The notes beneath the pieces are model-generated. The model was given only the letters and a program-made list of their open reading frames with translations. It made no database searches and was not told the origin of the DNA. A DNA stretch of 8,097 nt from Butyrivibrio sp. Its GTDB lineage: Bacteria; Bacillota_A; Clostridia; Lachnospirales; Lachnospiraceae. The stretch spans positions 1 to 8,097 of the forward strand of contig JAGOGF010000114.1 in the NCBI GenBank assembly GCA_017996845.1. Direction: 5' to 3'. Shown here piece by piece: positions 1 to 6,283 of the stretch (position 1 is its first letter; every line of letters begins with the position of its first letter). The translations under genes were made by a program, and so were the position numbers.

Positions 1-257
1 TTGGACTGTTTCAGAATCCGAAGCTGATGTGAAATGGCGGACTGCGTCATCTGAAGCGTTTCAGCCAGATCACAGACACAGATATCTGCTTCAAACAGAG
101 CATATAGAATACGGATCCGTGTTGAATCACCAAATACCTTGAACAGCTCGGCAAGGTCATACAGGGTGTCTTCCGGGGGCATTCCATCATTTACAATCCT
201 GATTTTATCAGGATGAAGTTCAAATTGTTCACAACAATCTTCACTTTTATTTTGCAT
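1..257 (-). CDS. ArsR/SmtB-family metal-sensing repressor, CadC-like (partial; C-terminus beyond left edge)
   Basis: Reading down the minus strand from the ATG at 257-255 gives 85 codons plus two bases before the window ends; no stop is reached. The visible part is an ArsR winged-helix N-terminus: a helical lead (residues 30-42), then F-G-D-S-T-R-I-R-I-L (42-51), then I-C-V-C-D-L-A (59-65), then the recognition helix T-Q-S-A-I-S-H-Q-L-R (71-80). Cys60-x-Cys62 matches the ELCVCDLA metal site of CadC/CmtR-type sensors. The adjacent Cys8-Cys9 near the N-terminus could supply further thiolate ligands, as Cys7 and Cys11 do in CadC. Such proteins repress a soft or divalent metal exporter (Cd, Pb, Zn) and release DNA when metal binds. 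AAGGAGG lies at 269-263, five bases before the ATG, so the start is secure. The regulated pump is probably just left of the window. The family call is firm; the metal is inferred. Confidence 0.88.
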   Translation of the reverse strand, partial: MQNKSEDCCEQFELHPDKIRIVNDGMPPEDTLYDLAELFKVFGDSTRIRILYALFEADICVCDLAETLQMTQSAISHQLRILKQS

Positions 258-273
258 AAATTCCTCCTTAAAA

Positions 274-311
274 AGATTGAACATATGAATGATTGTTCAT
301 ATGTTCAATCT
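274..311. promoter_or_regulatory. Perfect 16-6-16 inverted repeat, likely operator of the ArsR-type sensor
   Basis: The arms at 274-289 and 296-311 are perfect reverse complements around a 6-base centre (TGATTG). The core ATATGAA...TTCATAT resembles the 12-2-12 imperfect palindromes bound by SmtB/CadC-class proteins. It overlaps the -10 element and predicted transcription start of the sensor gene, the classic place for an autorepressor. On the minus strand the right end runs into TTTTT (274-270) directly before the ribosome binding site, so a transcript reading through from tetR would form a terminator-like hairpin here. The operator role is inferred from position and sequence. Confidence 0.72.
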
Positions 312-335
312 ATCACGAAGTATTCAAATTGTCAA
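307..335 (-). promoter_or_regulatory. Sigma-A-type promoter of the ArsR-family gene
   Basis: The minus strand carries a perfect -35 TTGACA (335-330), a 17-base spacer and -10 TAGATT (312-307). Transcription should begin near position 300, inside the inverted repeat, giving a leader of about 43 bases. The -35 box abuts the T-tract of the tetR terminator. Confidence 0.72.
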
Positions 336-378
336 ATAAAAAACCGGTCATAAGTTTTCAAACTTACGGCTGGCTTTT
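336..378 (-). terminator. Intrinsic terminator of tetR
   Basis: On the minus strand, starting six bases after the tetR stop codon, AAAAGCC... pairs with ...CCGGTTTT. The inner stem is GTAAGTTT with AAACTTAT (one G-U pair) around a GA loop, with two mismatches lower down. It runs into a six-T tract (343-338). The stem, loop and T-tract order matches a rho-independent terminator for tetR and separates it from the ArsR promoter. Confidence 0.78.
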
Positions 379-383
379 GTCTG

Positions 384-992
384 CTATACATTGGAAAGCG
401 TATGATCCCGTATAATTCCCCGGATTGACTGATATAGATAGGGTTTGAGTTCCTTTAAGGGCACCGGATCATGATACAGAATAGAACTGTAACCCGTAGA
501 TCCGGTGAGTTCTATGATCAGGAAGAGCATAACCTCAGGGTTATCAAATTTCTGATCAGATTCATTCAAAATGTTCTGATAAATTATGCGAAAGTCAATA
601 TCCTCGGTAGCGGAAGAAAAGGCAAGCGTTTTTTTGAATACACCCCAACTCAGATCTTTATAGATAAAGGACAGAAGCGGCTTGTTATTTTCCAGTTCAT
701 CCAGAATATGATCCACGATATAAATGATTTTATCACTTACATCAGTAAGTCCGCTGGTCTTCAGACAGTCGTAAGCATGTGCAAACAACTGACTGGTTTT
801 GTGTACAATCAGACGGTCTTTGATATCATATTTATCTTTGAAATACAGATAAAAAGTGCCTTTGGCAACACCCGCTTTTTCTACAATGTCAGAAATGGAT
901 GTTTTATTAATTCCTTTGGCGATAAAGAGTTCAAAGGATGTATTCAGAAGAGAATCTATTTTCAGGCGTTTGTTTTTATCAAGTTTGCCCAT
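384..992 (-). CDS. TetR/AcrR-family transcriptional repressor of the adjacent MMPL operon
   Basis: A 202-residue protein, usual length for TetR regulators. The N-terminal DNA-binding domain (about residues 8-57) shows the family signature: T31-x-I-x-D-I, A40-G-V-x-x-G45-T-F-Y-x-Y50-F-x-x-K54. The remaining 145 residues are helical and divergent, as expected for the ligand-binding and dimerisation part, so the inducer cannot be read from sequence. The ATG at 992 is preceded in frame by a TAA nine bases upstream, which rules out a longer protein. Its GGAGG is about 14 bases upstream, a long spacing, with AAGG closer. The gene is divergent from the MMPL transporter, and two TGACC-type palindromes fill the gap between them. 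By the usual logic of such pairs it represses itself and the transporter operon, and an exported or toxic compound lifts repression. Family assignment is firm; target and inducer are inferred. Confidence 0.93.
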   Translation of the reverse strand: MGKLDKNKRLKIDSLLNTSFELFIAKGINKTSISDIVEKAGVAKGTFYLYFKDKYDIKDRLIVHKTSQLFAHAYDCLKTSGLTDVSDKIIYIVDHILDELENNKPLLSFIYKDLSWGVFKKTLAFSSATEDIDFRIIYQNILNESDQKFDNPEVMLFLIIELTGSTGYSSILYHDPVPLKELKPYLYQSIRGIIRDHTLSNV

Positions 993-1124
993 GAAGCCTT
1001 ATTGCACCTCCATAAAAAGTACTTGGTACATGTATTTTAGCAGACAATGGAAAATATTGTAACTATCTGGAGAAATGTTTCGTAAAAGCAGAAAATATAA
1101 ATAAAGTATTAAATGTTAAAATAT

Positions 1125-1146
1125 AATATTGACCATCGGTCATTTT
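1125..1146 (+). promoter_or_regulatory. TetR operator box O1
   Basis: The core TGACC-ATC-GGTCA (1130-1142) is an inverted repeat of two 5-base arms. It overlaps the -35 hexamer of the mmpL promoter, so a bound repressor would block polymerase. The 22-base box matches the reverse complement of box O2 at 20 of 22 positions. Confidence 0.7.
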
Positions 1147-1157
1147 TGAAGTATACC
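1129..1157 (+). promoter_or_regulatory. Promoter of the mmpL operon
   Basis: TTGACC (1129-1134) and TATACC (1152-1157) are separated by exactly 17 bases, each near the sigma-A consensus. The predicted start is near 1164, so O2 lies in the early transcribed region and O1 on the -35. This fits a tightly repressed promoter. Confidence 0.62.
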
Positions 1158-1168
1158 ATATAGTATTG

Positions 1169-1190
1169 AAAATGACCAGTGGTCAATATT
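1169..1190 (-). promoter_or_regulatory. TetR operator box O2
   Basis: The core TGACCA-G-TGGTCA (1173-1185) is a perfect 6-1-6 palindrome. The whole box is an inverted copy of O1, 43 bases away centre to centre, about four helical turns. Its minus-strand TTGACC could serve as a -35 for tetR. Confidence 0.72.
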
Positions 1191-1195
1191 TATTT

Positions 1196-1201
1196 GAGGA
1201 G
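1196..1201 (+). promoter_or_regulatory. Ribosome binding site fixing the mmpL start at 1209
   Basis: GAGGAG sits seven bases before ATG 1209. An in-frame GTG at 1179 would add ten residues, but it lies inside operator O2 and has no upstream purine-rich site. Confidence 0.85.
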
Positions 1202-1208
1202 AGAGATT

Positions 1209-3335
1209 ATGGAGAAAATATCCAAAGGCATTGTAAAAATGCGGTTTGTCATCCTCATTGTCAGTGTGATTCTGCTGTTTCCTTCCATATTGGGGTATAT
1301 CGGAACAAGGGTTAACTATGATATCCTATCCTATTTACCAACCGATATTGAAACAATGAAGGGACAGGACATTCTGGAGGATGAGTTTGGAACCGGCGCC
1401 TATTCACTTTTTGTAGTGGAAGGCATGCAGGAAAAGGATGTTGCTGATCTGAAGAAACAGATTGAAGCTGTTCCGCATGTGAAAGAAGTTGTCTGGTATG
1501 ACAGTCTGCTGGACATCTCCGTTCCGATGGATATGTTACCCGACAAAGTATACGATGCATTTAATAATGGAGATGCGACTATGATGTTCATCGTTTTTGA
1601 TGAAACGACATCTTCGCAAGGCACGATGGGAGCGATCAAACAAATTCGTTCCATCTCCAATAAGCAGTGCTTTTTAAGTGGCATGTCGGCAGTGGTAACA
1701 GATACCAAGAATCTGGCAGAGAAAGAGACACCCATTTATGTTCTGATCGCAGTGGCACTTGCGACGATTGTTCTTTCGCTTACCATGGATGCCTATCTGA
1801 TCCCGATTTTTTTCCTGCTCAGCATCGGATTTGCGGTTATTTATAATATGGGTACCAATATATTTCTGGGGCAGATATCTTTTATCACACAGTCCCTGAG
1901 TGCGGTACTTCAGCTTGGTGTGACAATGGATTACTCTATTTTTCTGTGGCATAGCTATCAGGAAGAACTGGCCAAAGAACCGAATGACAAAAAAGATGCA
2001 ATGGCGCGTGCCATTACAATGACATTTCAGTCAATCATTGGAAGTTCGATCACCACGATTGCAGGTTTTGTTGCACTGTGTTTCATGAGTTTCCGGATCG
2101 GACTGGATCTGGGAGTTGTGATGTCAAAGGGTGTTGTTTTTGGTGTTATCTCCTGTGTTACAGTACTGCCGAGTATGATACTGGTATTTGATAATGTTCT
2201 GGAAAAGTCAAAGCATAAGCCACTGATGAAAGAATTTAATAAAATTCCAAAGTGGATCGCAAAGCATTATGTGATGTTCGGGGTAATATTTCTGTGTCTG
2301 CTTCCGTTTGCAATATACGGAAATAACCATACAAAAGTATATTATGATCTGGCCAAGACACTTCCGGATTCTCTTCCGAGTATCCAGGCAAGCACGGAAC
2401 TGGATAAACATTTTCAAACCAATACGACATATATGATATTGATGGATTCCAAACTGGATGATAATACGGTAGGTCAAATGATTGCGGAACTGAAAAAAGT
2501 TGACGGAGTGGATGCCGTACTGGGACTGCAATCAGTTGTAGGCTCATCTGTACCAAAAGATATGCTTCCGGATAAAACAAAAGATGTATTGGAAAGTGAC
2601 CATCACCAGATGATGCTGATCACTTCCAAATATAAAGCGGCATCCGATGATGTAAATGCGCAGATCGGGCGGGTCAATACGATCGTAAAACAGTTTGACA
2701 AAAATGCAATGGTAGTGGGGGAGGCTCCCTGTACAAAAGATTTGATCACAATTACCAATCGGGATTTTCAGATTGTCAACTGGGTATCCATTGCAGCGGT
2801 ATTTGTCATTATTCTTTTCGTACTCAAATCAATATCCTTACCTTTTATTCTGGTTTCGGTAATCGAGTTTGCCATATTTATCAATATGGGAATTCCTTAT
2901 TATACGGGATCGGTTCTTCCCTTTATTGCATCTGTCGTGATCGGTACCATTCAGTTGGGATCTACGGTAGATTATGCGATCCTGATGACAACCAGATATT
3001 GCAGGGAGCGAAATGAAGGACACAGTAAAAAAGAATCTACGGAAATTGCACTTGCTACCAGTATGAAATCCATTATCGTAAGTGCACTGAGCTTTTTTGC
3101 AGCGACCTTTGGTGTGGGAATGATTTCCAGCATTGACATGATCGGATCATTATGCAATCTGATGGCCCGTGGTGCCCTGATCAGTATGTGTGTTGTACTG
3201 TTGGTGCTTCCGGCAATGTATATGATCTTTGATCCGCTGATCTGCCGATCAACGCTTGGATTTGCAAATGCAAGGGAAGCGGACAGGAACAGGAAAAAAA
3301 TGCATGCAGATAAAAATAAGTTGAAAAGTGCTTGA
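1209..3335 (+). CDS. MMPL/RND-superfamily transporter (efflux permease)
   Basis: A 708-residue integral membrane protein with the two-fold RND layout: TM1 (about 13-31), a first external domain (about 34-172), TM2-6 (about 176-330), TM7 (about 353-371), a second external domain (about 372-520) and TM8-12 (from about 522). The proton-relay pairs of MMPL proteins are present in both halves: G-V-T-M-D241-Y242 in TM4 and G-S-T-V-D588-Y589 in TM10. These align with the Asp-Tyr pairs known in mycobacterial MmpL3. The internal duplication is also visible as V-P-x-D-M-L-P-D-K at 105-113 and 448-456. It should export a lipid-like or amphipathic compound using the proton gradient; no residue identifies the substrate. 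The next gene follows after 30 bases and is very likely cotranscribed and a working partner. Family call is firm; function as exporter is by family. Confidence 0.93.
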   Translation: MEKISKGIVKMRFVILIVSVILLFPSILGYIGTRVNYDILSYLPTDIETMKGQDILEDEFGTGAYSLFVVEGMQEKDVADLKKQIEAVPHVKEVVWYDSLLDISVPMDMLPDKVYDAFNNGDATMMFIVFDETTSSQGTMGAIKQIRSISNKQCFLSGMSAVVTDTKNLAEKETPIYVLIAVALATIVLSLTMDAYLIPIFFLLSIGFAVIYNMGTNIFLGQISFITQSLSAVLQLGVTMDYSIFLWHSYQEELAKEPNDKKDAMARAITMTFQSIIGSSITTIAGFVALCFMSFRIGLDLGVVMSKGVVFGVISCVTVLPSMILVFDNVLEKSKHKPLMKEFNKIPKWIAKHYVMFGVIFLCLLPFAIYGNNHTKVYYDLAKTLPDSLPSIQASTELDKHFQTNTTYMILMDSKLDDNTVGQMIAELKKVDGVDAVLGLQSVVGSSVPKDMLPDKTKDVLESDHHQMMLITSKYKAASDDVNAQIGRVNTIVKQFDKNAMVVGEAPCTKDLITITNRDFQIVNWVSIAAVFVIILFVLKSISLPFILVSVIEFAIFINMGIPYYTGSVLPFIASVVIGTIQLGSTVDYAILMTTRYCRERNEGHSKKESTEIALATSMKSIIVSALSFFAATFGVGMISSIDMIGSLCNLMARGALISMCVVLLVLPAMYMIFDPLICRSTLGFANAREADRNRKKMHADKNKLKSA

Positions 3336-3365
3336 AAAAGTGCAGAAACAAATAAGGAGCGAGCG

Positions 3366-6215
3366 ATGTACAAAAAATATCTGATCAGAACAAGAGTAGT
3401 TGCAGTAGCATGTGTACTGGCATTTACCACAATGGCATGTGGTGTTGCTGCAACAGGTAATGCGGCAGACACTTCTGTAAGTGCAACGTCATCTTCAGAA
3501 CCGCAGTCAGCGGCAGACAAAGCTGAGAGCAAAACATTGGAATCGGTCATCAATAATGGAAGCTTCGGGCAAAGCAGTGATGATGTTAATAAGGAAGAAA
3601 CGGTATACGTTGCAGGAGATGCAACAGGGGCAAATAATACAGTTACGGTCAGCGAATGGCTGAAAAATAAGGATGGCAGTACGACCATTACGGATGAAAG
3701 TAAGCTTTCAGATATTAAAAATGTAAAAGGAAATGAAGAATATACCGTGAATAAGGACGGTACAATTACCTGGAATGCAAATGGAAACGATATCTATTAT
3801 CAGGGAACAACAAGCACGCAGCTCCCTGTAGACGTCAGGGTAAGTTATAAGCTGGACGGTAAAGATATTACACCGCAGGAGCTTGCGGGTAAGAGCGGAA
3901 CGGTTACCATCCGCTTTGATTATACCAATCGTGCGAAACAGACTGTACAGGTCAATGGTGAAAATGAAGACATATATACGCCATTTGCAATGATATCAGG
4001 AGTTATGCTTCCAACGGATAAATTCAGTCATGTACAGGTATCAAACGGAAAGGTGATTTCGGATGCAAATGCCTATATTGTTATGGGAGTGGGACTTCCG
4101 GGATTGAAAGACAGTTTGAAATTAAATGAAGATAAGCTCGAAGACATGGAACTGACGGATAAAGAGGTCAGTATACCGGACTATGTTGAAATAACAGCTG
4201 ATACGAATGACTTTCAGCTTGGGATGACAATGACGATGGCGACAAGTGATGCTCTTTCTGATTTGGGTTTTAACAATCTGGACAATTCTGATCAGATCAA
4301 TGAAGTTAACAGCAAGCTGAATGATATGACAGATGGCGTGGATCAATTGGTGGATGGTTCAGGAGAACTGAAAGATGGTACAGGAAAACTGTATAATGGA
4401 ACCAAAACATTAAAAGATGGTACAGAGAAGTTAAACAAGGGCGCAGGAGATCTGCAAGGCGGAATCAGTGATTATACAGGCGGAGTCAGTAAAATTGCAG
4501 ATGGCGCTTCACAGCTGGATGATGGTCTGTTCACAATGAAGGATGGTGTAACAGCTCTCTGGAGTGGGACAAATGAACTTTCAAACGGTATCACAACAGC
4601 ATATAATGGCTCTTCCACATTAAAAAATGGTACAGCAAGTGCACTGACAGGTGCATGTAAACTGAAAGATGGTGTGGCAGCGATTGACACTGCAGTAGCA
4701 GAAAGTGTGTCGCAGGCAGATCAGCAGTACTGGGCAATTAAGGAAGCTGAATATCTGCTTGGAAAAATGAATCCGGGACTTTCAAGCGTACATCTGGGAG
4801 CGAGTCTGATGCGTGCAGCGGTTGTATCTGCACCTGCCGTAACACTTGATCTGCAGGGCGGCAGTTATGCGGATAGTGCGGATGCAAATGTAATAGTAAA
4901 TACGGATACGGATGATGATGGAAATAAGGTTTATTTAATGAACAAGCCTGAGACTCCAGACAGGGAAGGTTATACCTTCAAAGGCTGGTATGAAACAGCG
5001 GATAAAATCGGTGATCCGATTGCAGATGATGCCTGGCCGATCAGTATTACGGAGTCAACTACTCTTTATGCGGGGTGGACGAGTACTGCAGACAATACAG
5101 ATGCGTCGACAGCAGAATCTGCCCAGGCAAGTGGGGCAGCATCCGACTCGGAACAGGCTGCAGAAAGTAAGAGTTCAGCGACAGATAGTTCCGCGGATGC
5201 TTCGGTAAGTGACAGTCAGGAAACAGCGGATGCAGCCGGAACTGCAGAAAATACGGATGATGCAAAAACAGAGAATTCAGCAGCGGAATCAGATGGTACG
5301 CAGATAGCAGATCAGTCAAGACTTGCAAATGTTATTTCTTCCCATATTATTCTTTTTGCAGGAAATGACAGCAGTAATATGCTCAGTGAAAGCGGATACA
5401 ATACATTTAAAGCACAAATTGATGGGCTGAAAAATTATGCTGCTGCAAATGGTGTATCTCTTTCAACGCTATTAAAAAATGCAATGAATGGTGTAATCGG
5501 AGCCGACAATCAGGCTAAAGCACAGGCGCTTGATACACTTTTAAAAGGTACGACAGGCGCAGGGTTATCCGATTGGGCAGGCTATTCGGCAGATGCCTAT
5601 ACAGCAGAACTTACTACTTTGCGGGTAATGGAAGAAAGTGCGCGTAAAACCGGAGCTTCGCTGGGAACCCTCAAGTCCGGTCTGGATCAGCTTTCAGGTG
5701 GAGCTTCTGATCTGGCAGGCGGAATCGGACAGCTTGATAATGGTGCAGGTTCGCTTAATGATGGACTTTCACAGCTCAATGTCGGCGGAGAACAGTTATC
5801 CGGCGGTGTATATGATCTGGCAGGCGGAGTGACCAAACTAAAGGACGGTTCGGCAGCACTTCGAAGCGGTACGGATGAGCTGAATTCCAACAGCAGTAAA
5901 CTGAACAGCGGTGCAGCGGATCTTGTCAAGGGAACTTCCGATCTTGACAGCGGCGCAGCAGATCTGCAGGATGGTGCAGGCAGGCTCGATGAAGGTGCAG
6001 GTGATCTGACAGATGGAATTGTCAAGTTCAACGATGAGGGAATATCCAAAATATCTCAGGCATTTGACGGAGATATCCGTTCCTTCTCAGACAGGCTGCA
6101 GGCGATTAACCAGGCATCTGCTGATTATACCTCATTTGGCGGAGCAGATAAGAGCCAGAAAAGTAATGTGAAATTCTTCATCAAGACAGCGGGAATTACG
6201 ACAGAAGATAACTGA
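3366..6215 (+). CDS. Large exported protein with two arms of Leu-x-x-Gly heptads, YhgE/Pip-like ectodomain, and an inserted InlB-type repeat
   Basis: A 949-residue protein. AAGGAG lies six bases before ATG 3366. The N-terminus (K3-K-x-x-x-x-R, hydrophobic 11-22, then M-A-C25-G) is a signal sequence. Cys25 could be lipidated, but Thr at -3 is atypical, so ordinary cleavage is possible. In order: low-complexity spacer (about 28-50), beta-rich domain (about 60-300), heptad arm 1 (321-439), helical region (440-490), InlB/Listeria-Bacteroides repeat (492-571), acidic Ser/Ala/Asp/Glu linker (572-651), helical region (653-768), heptad arm 2 (769-887), and a conserved-looking tail (888-949) with no C-terminal membrane segment. 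The arms match the X-X-X-Leu-X-X-Gly repeat family seen in YhgE/Pip-type ectodomains. The gene sits 30 bases behind the MMPL gene. I infer an extracytoplasmic partner of that pump, perhaps a periplasm- or wall-spanning rod. No enzymatic motif is visible, and the exact role is unknown. Confidence 0.85.
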   Translation: MYKKYLIRTRVVAVACVLAFTTMACGVAATGNAADTSVSATSSSEPQSAADKAESKTLESVINNGSFGQSSDDVNKEETVYVAGDATGANNTVTVSEWLKNKDGSTTITDESKLSDIKNVKGNEEYTVNKDGTITWNANGNDIYYQGTTSTQLPVDVRVSYKLDGKDITPQELAGKSGTVTIRFDYTNRAKQTVQVNGENEDIYTPFAMISGVMLPTDKFSHVQVSNGKVISDANAYIVMGVGLPGLKDSLKLNEDKLEDMELTDKEVSIPDYVEITADTNDFQLGMTMTMATSDALSDLGFNNLDNSDQINEVNSKLNDMTDGVDQLVDGSGELKDGTGKLYNGTKTLKDGTEKLNKGAGDLQGGISDYTGGVSKIADGASQLDDGLFTMKDGVTALWSGTNELSNGITTAYNGSSTLKNGTASALTGACKLKDGVAAIDTAVAESVSQADQQYWAIKEAEYLLGKMNPGLSSVHLGASLMRAAVVSAPAVTLDLQGGSYADSADANVIVNTDTDDDGNKVYLMNKPETPDREGYTFKGWYETADKIGDPIADDAWPISITESTTLYAGWTSTADNTDASTAESAQASGAASDSEQAAESKSSATDSSADASVSDSQETADAAGTAENTDDAKTENSAAESDGTQIADQSRLANVISSHIILFAGNDSSNMLSESGYNTFKAQIDGLKNYAAANGVSLSTLLKNAMNGVIGADNQAKAQALDTLLKGTTGAGLSDWAGYSADAYTAELTTLRVMEESARKTGASLGTLKSGLDQLSGGASDLAGGIGQLDNGAGSLNDGLSQLNVGGEQLSGGVYDLAGGVTKLKDGSAALRSGTDELNSNSSKLNSGAADLVKGTSDLDSGAADLQDGAGRLDEGAGDLTDGIVKFNDEGISKISQAFDGDIRSFSDRLQAINQASADYTSFGGADKSQKSNVKFFIKTAGITTEDN
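4326..4682 (+). repeat. Heptad arm 1: 17 in-register 7-residue repeats
   Basis: Codons 321-439 give 17 consecutive heptads with no insertion or deletion, first residue at 321, 328, 335 and so on to 433. Glycine occupies position 4 in all 17. Position 1 is Leu in 11, otherwise Met, Tyr, Ile or Ala. At DNA level this appears as a degenerate 21-base period with recurring aaagatggtaca-like words. Confidence 0.93.
4839..5078 (+). other. Encoded InlB-type (Listeria-Bacteroides) repeat domain
   Basis: Residues 492-571 show the family pattern: V-T-L-D-L-Q-G-G, then G535-Y-T-F-K-G-W-Y, ending in L567-Y-A-G-W. These small beta-grasp-like modules are common in clostridial and Listeria surface proteins. 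Here a single copy interrupts the region between the two heptad arms. Confidence 0.85.
5079..5318 (+). other. Encoded acidic low-complexity linker
   Basis: Residues 572-651 are almost entirely Ala, Ser, Asp, Glu, Thr, Gln, Gly, Asn and Lys, with no aromatic and almost no hydrophobic residues. The composition fits a disordered surface spacer following the InlB-type module. Confidence 0.8.
5670..6026 (+). repeat. Heptad arm 2: 17 in-register 7-residue repeats
   Basis: Codons 769-887 give 17 uninterrupted heptads, first residue at 769, 776 and so on to 881. Position 1 is Leu in all 17. Position 4 is Gly in 16; the exception is Leu839-Asn-Ser-Asn. The arm is the same length as arm 1 and is followed by Phe888. 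A 16-base exact DNA repeat (5708-5723 and 5813-5828) lies five heptads apart. Confidence 0.93.
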
Positions 6216-6228
6216 TCCTGTTAAAAGT

Positions 6229-6250
6229 CTTCTCCATTATAGCGGAGAGG
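6229..6250 (+). terminator. Weak candidate terminator of the mmpL operon
   Basis: CTTCTCC pairs with GGAGAGG (one G-U) around an 8-base loop, beginning 13 bases after the heptad-protein stop. The following sequence is T-rich but broken (tatctattctttc). It may end the operon, alone or with the larger hairpin further on. Confidence 0.45.
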
Positions 6251-6283
6251 TATCTATTCTTTCTCCCATATTTTCTTCATATA

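Larger units (their letters stand above)
993..1208. promoter_or_regulatory. Divergent tetR/mmpL control region
   Basis: This 216-base AT-rich gap holds the two operator boxes and the mmpL promoter listed separately. For tetR, two weaker minus-strand promoter candidates are visible. One is TTGACC (1186-1181) with TATATG (1162-1157) and an 18-base spacer, overlapping the operators and favouring autoregulation. The other is TTACAA (1062-1057) with TAAAAT (1039-1034) and a 17-base spacer, closer to the gene but with a poor -35. I cannot choose between them. No small gene was found here. Confidence 0.6.

Noticed and set aside
471..1040. A 189-codon open frame on the plus strand across tetR
   Set aside because: It is fully antisense to a clear TetR protein, has no ribosome binding site, and its translation has no recognisable domain.
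993..1124. A riboswitch or structured leader in the tetR upstream region
   Set aside because: The stretch is AT-rich with only short chance pairings such as GTAC-TTG-GTAC, and no known aptamer pattern was visible.
1179..1208. GTG at 1179 as a start giving a 718-residue transporter
   Set aside because: It lies inside operator O2 and has no upstream ribosome binding site; ATG 1209 has GAGGAG at good spacing.
2972..3688. A 238-codon open frame on the minus strand across the mmpL/heptad-gene junction
   Set aside because: It spans the end of one strong gene and the start of another on the opposite strand; its Ser/Ala/Leu-rich product mirrors the codon bias of those genes.
4326..6026. The periodic DNA as a CRISPR array or intergenic tandem repeat
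   Set aside because: The period is a degenerate 21 bases inside one continuous reading frame and is explained by protein heptads.
5687..6049. A 120-codon minus-strand open frame rich in Pro and Ser with apparent repeats
   Set aside because: The repeats are the reverse of the heptad-arm codons; it is a shadow of arm 2.
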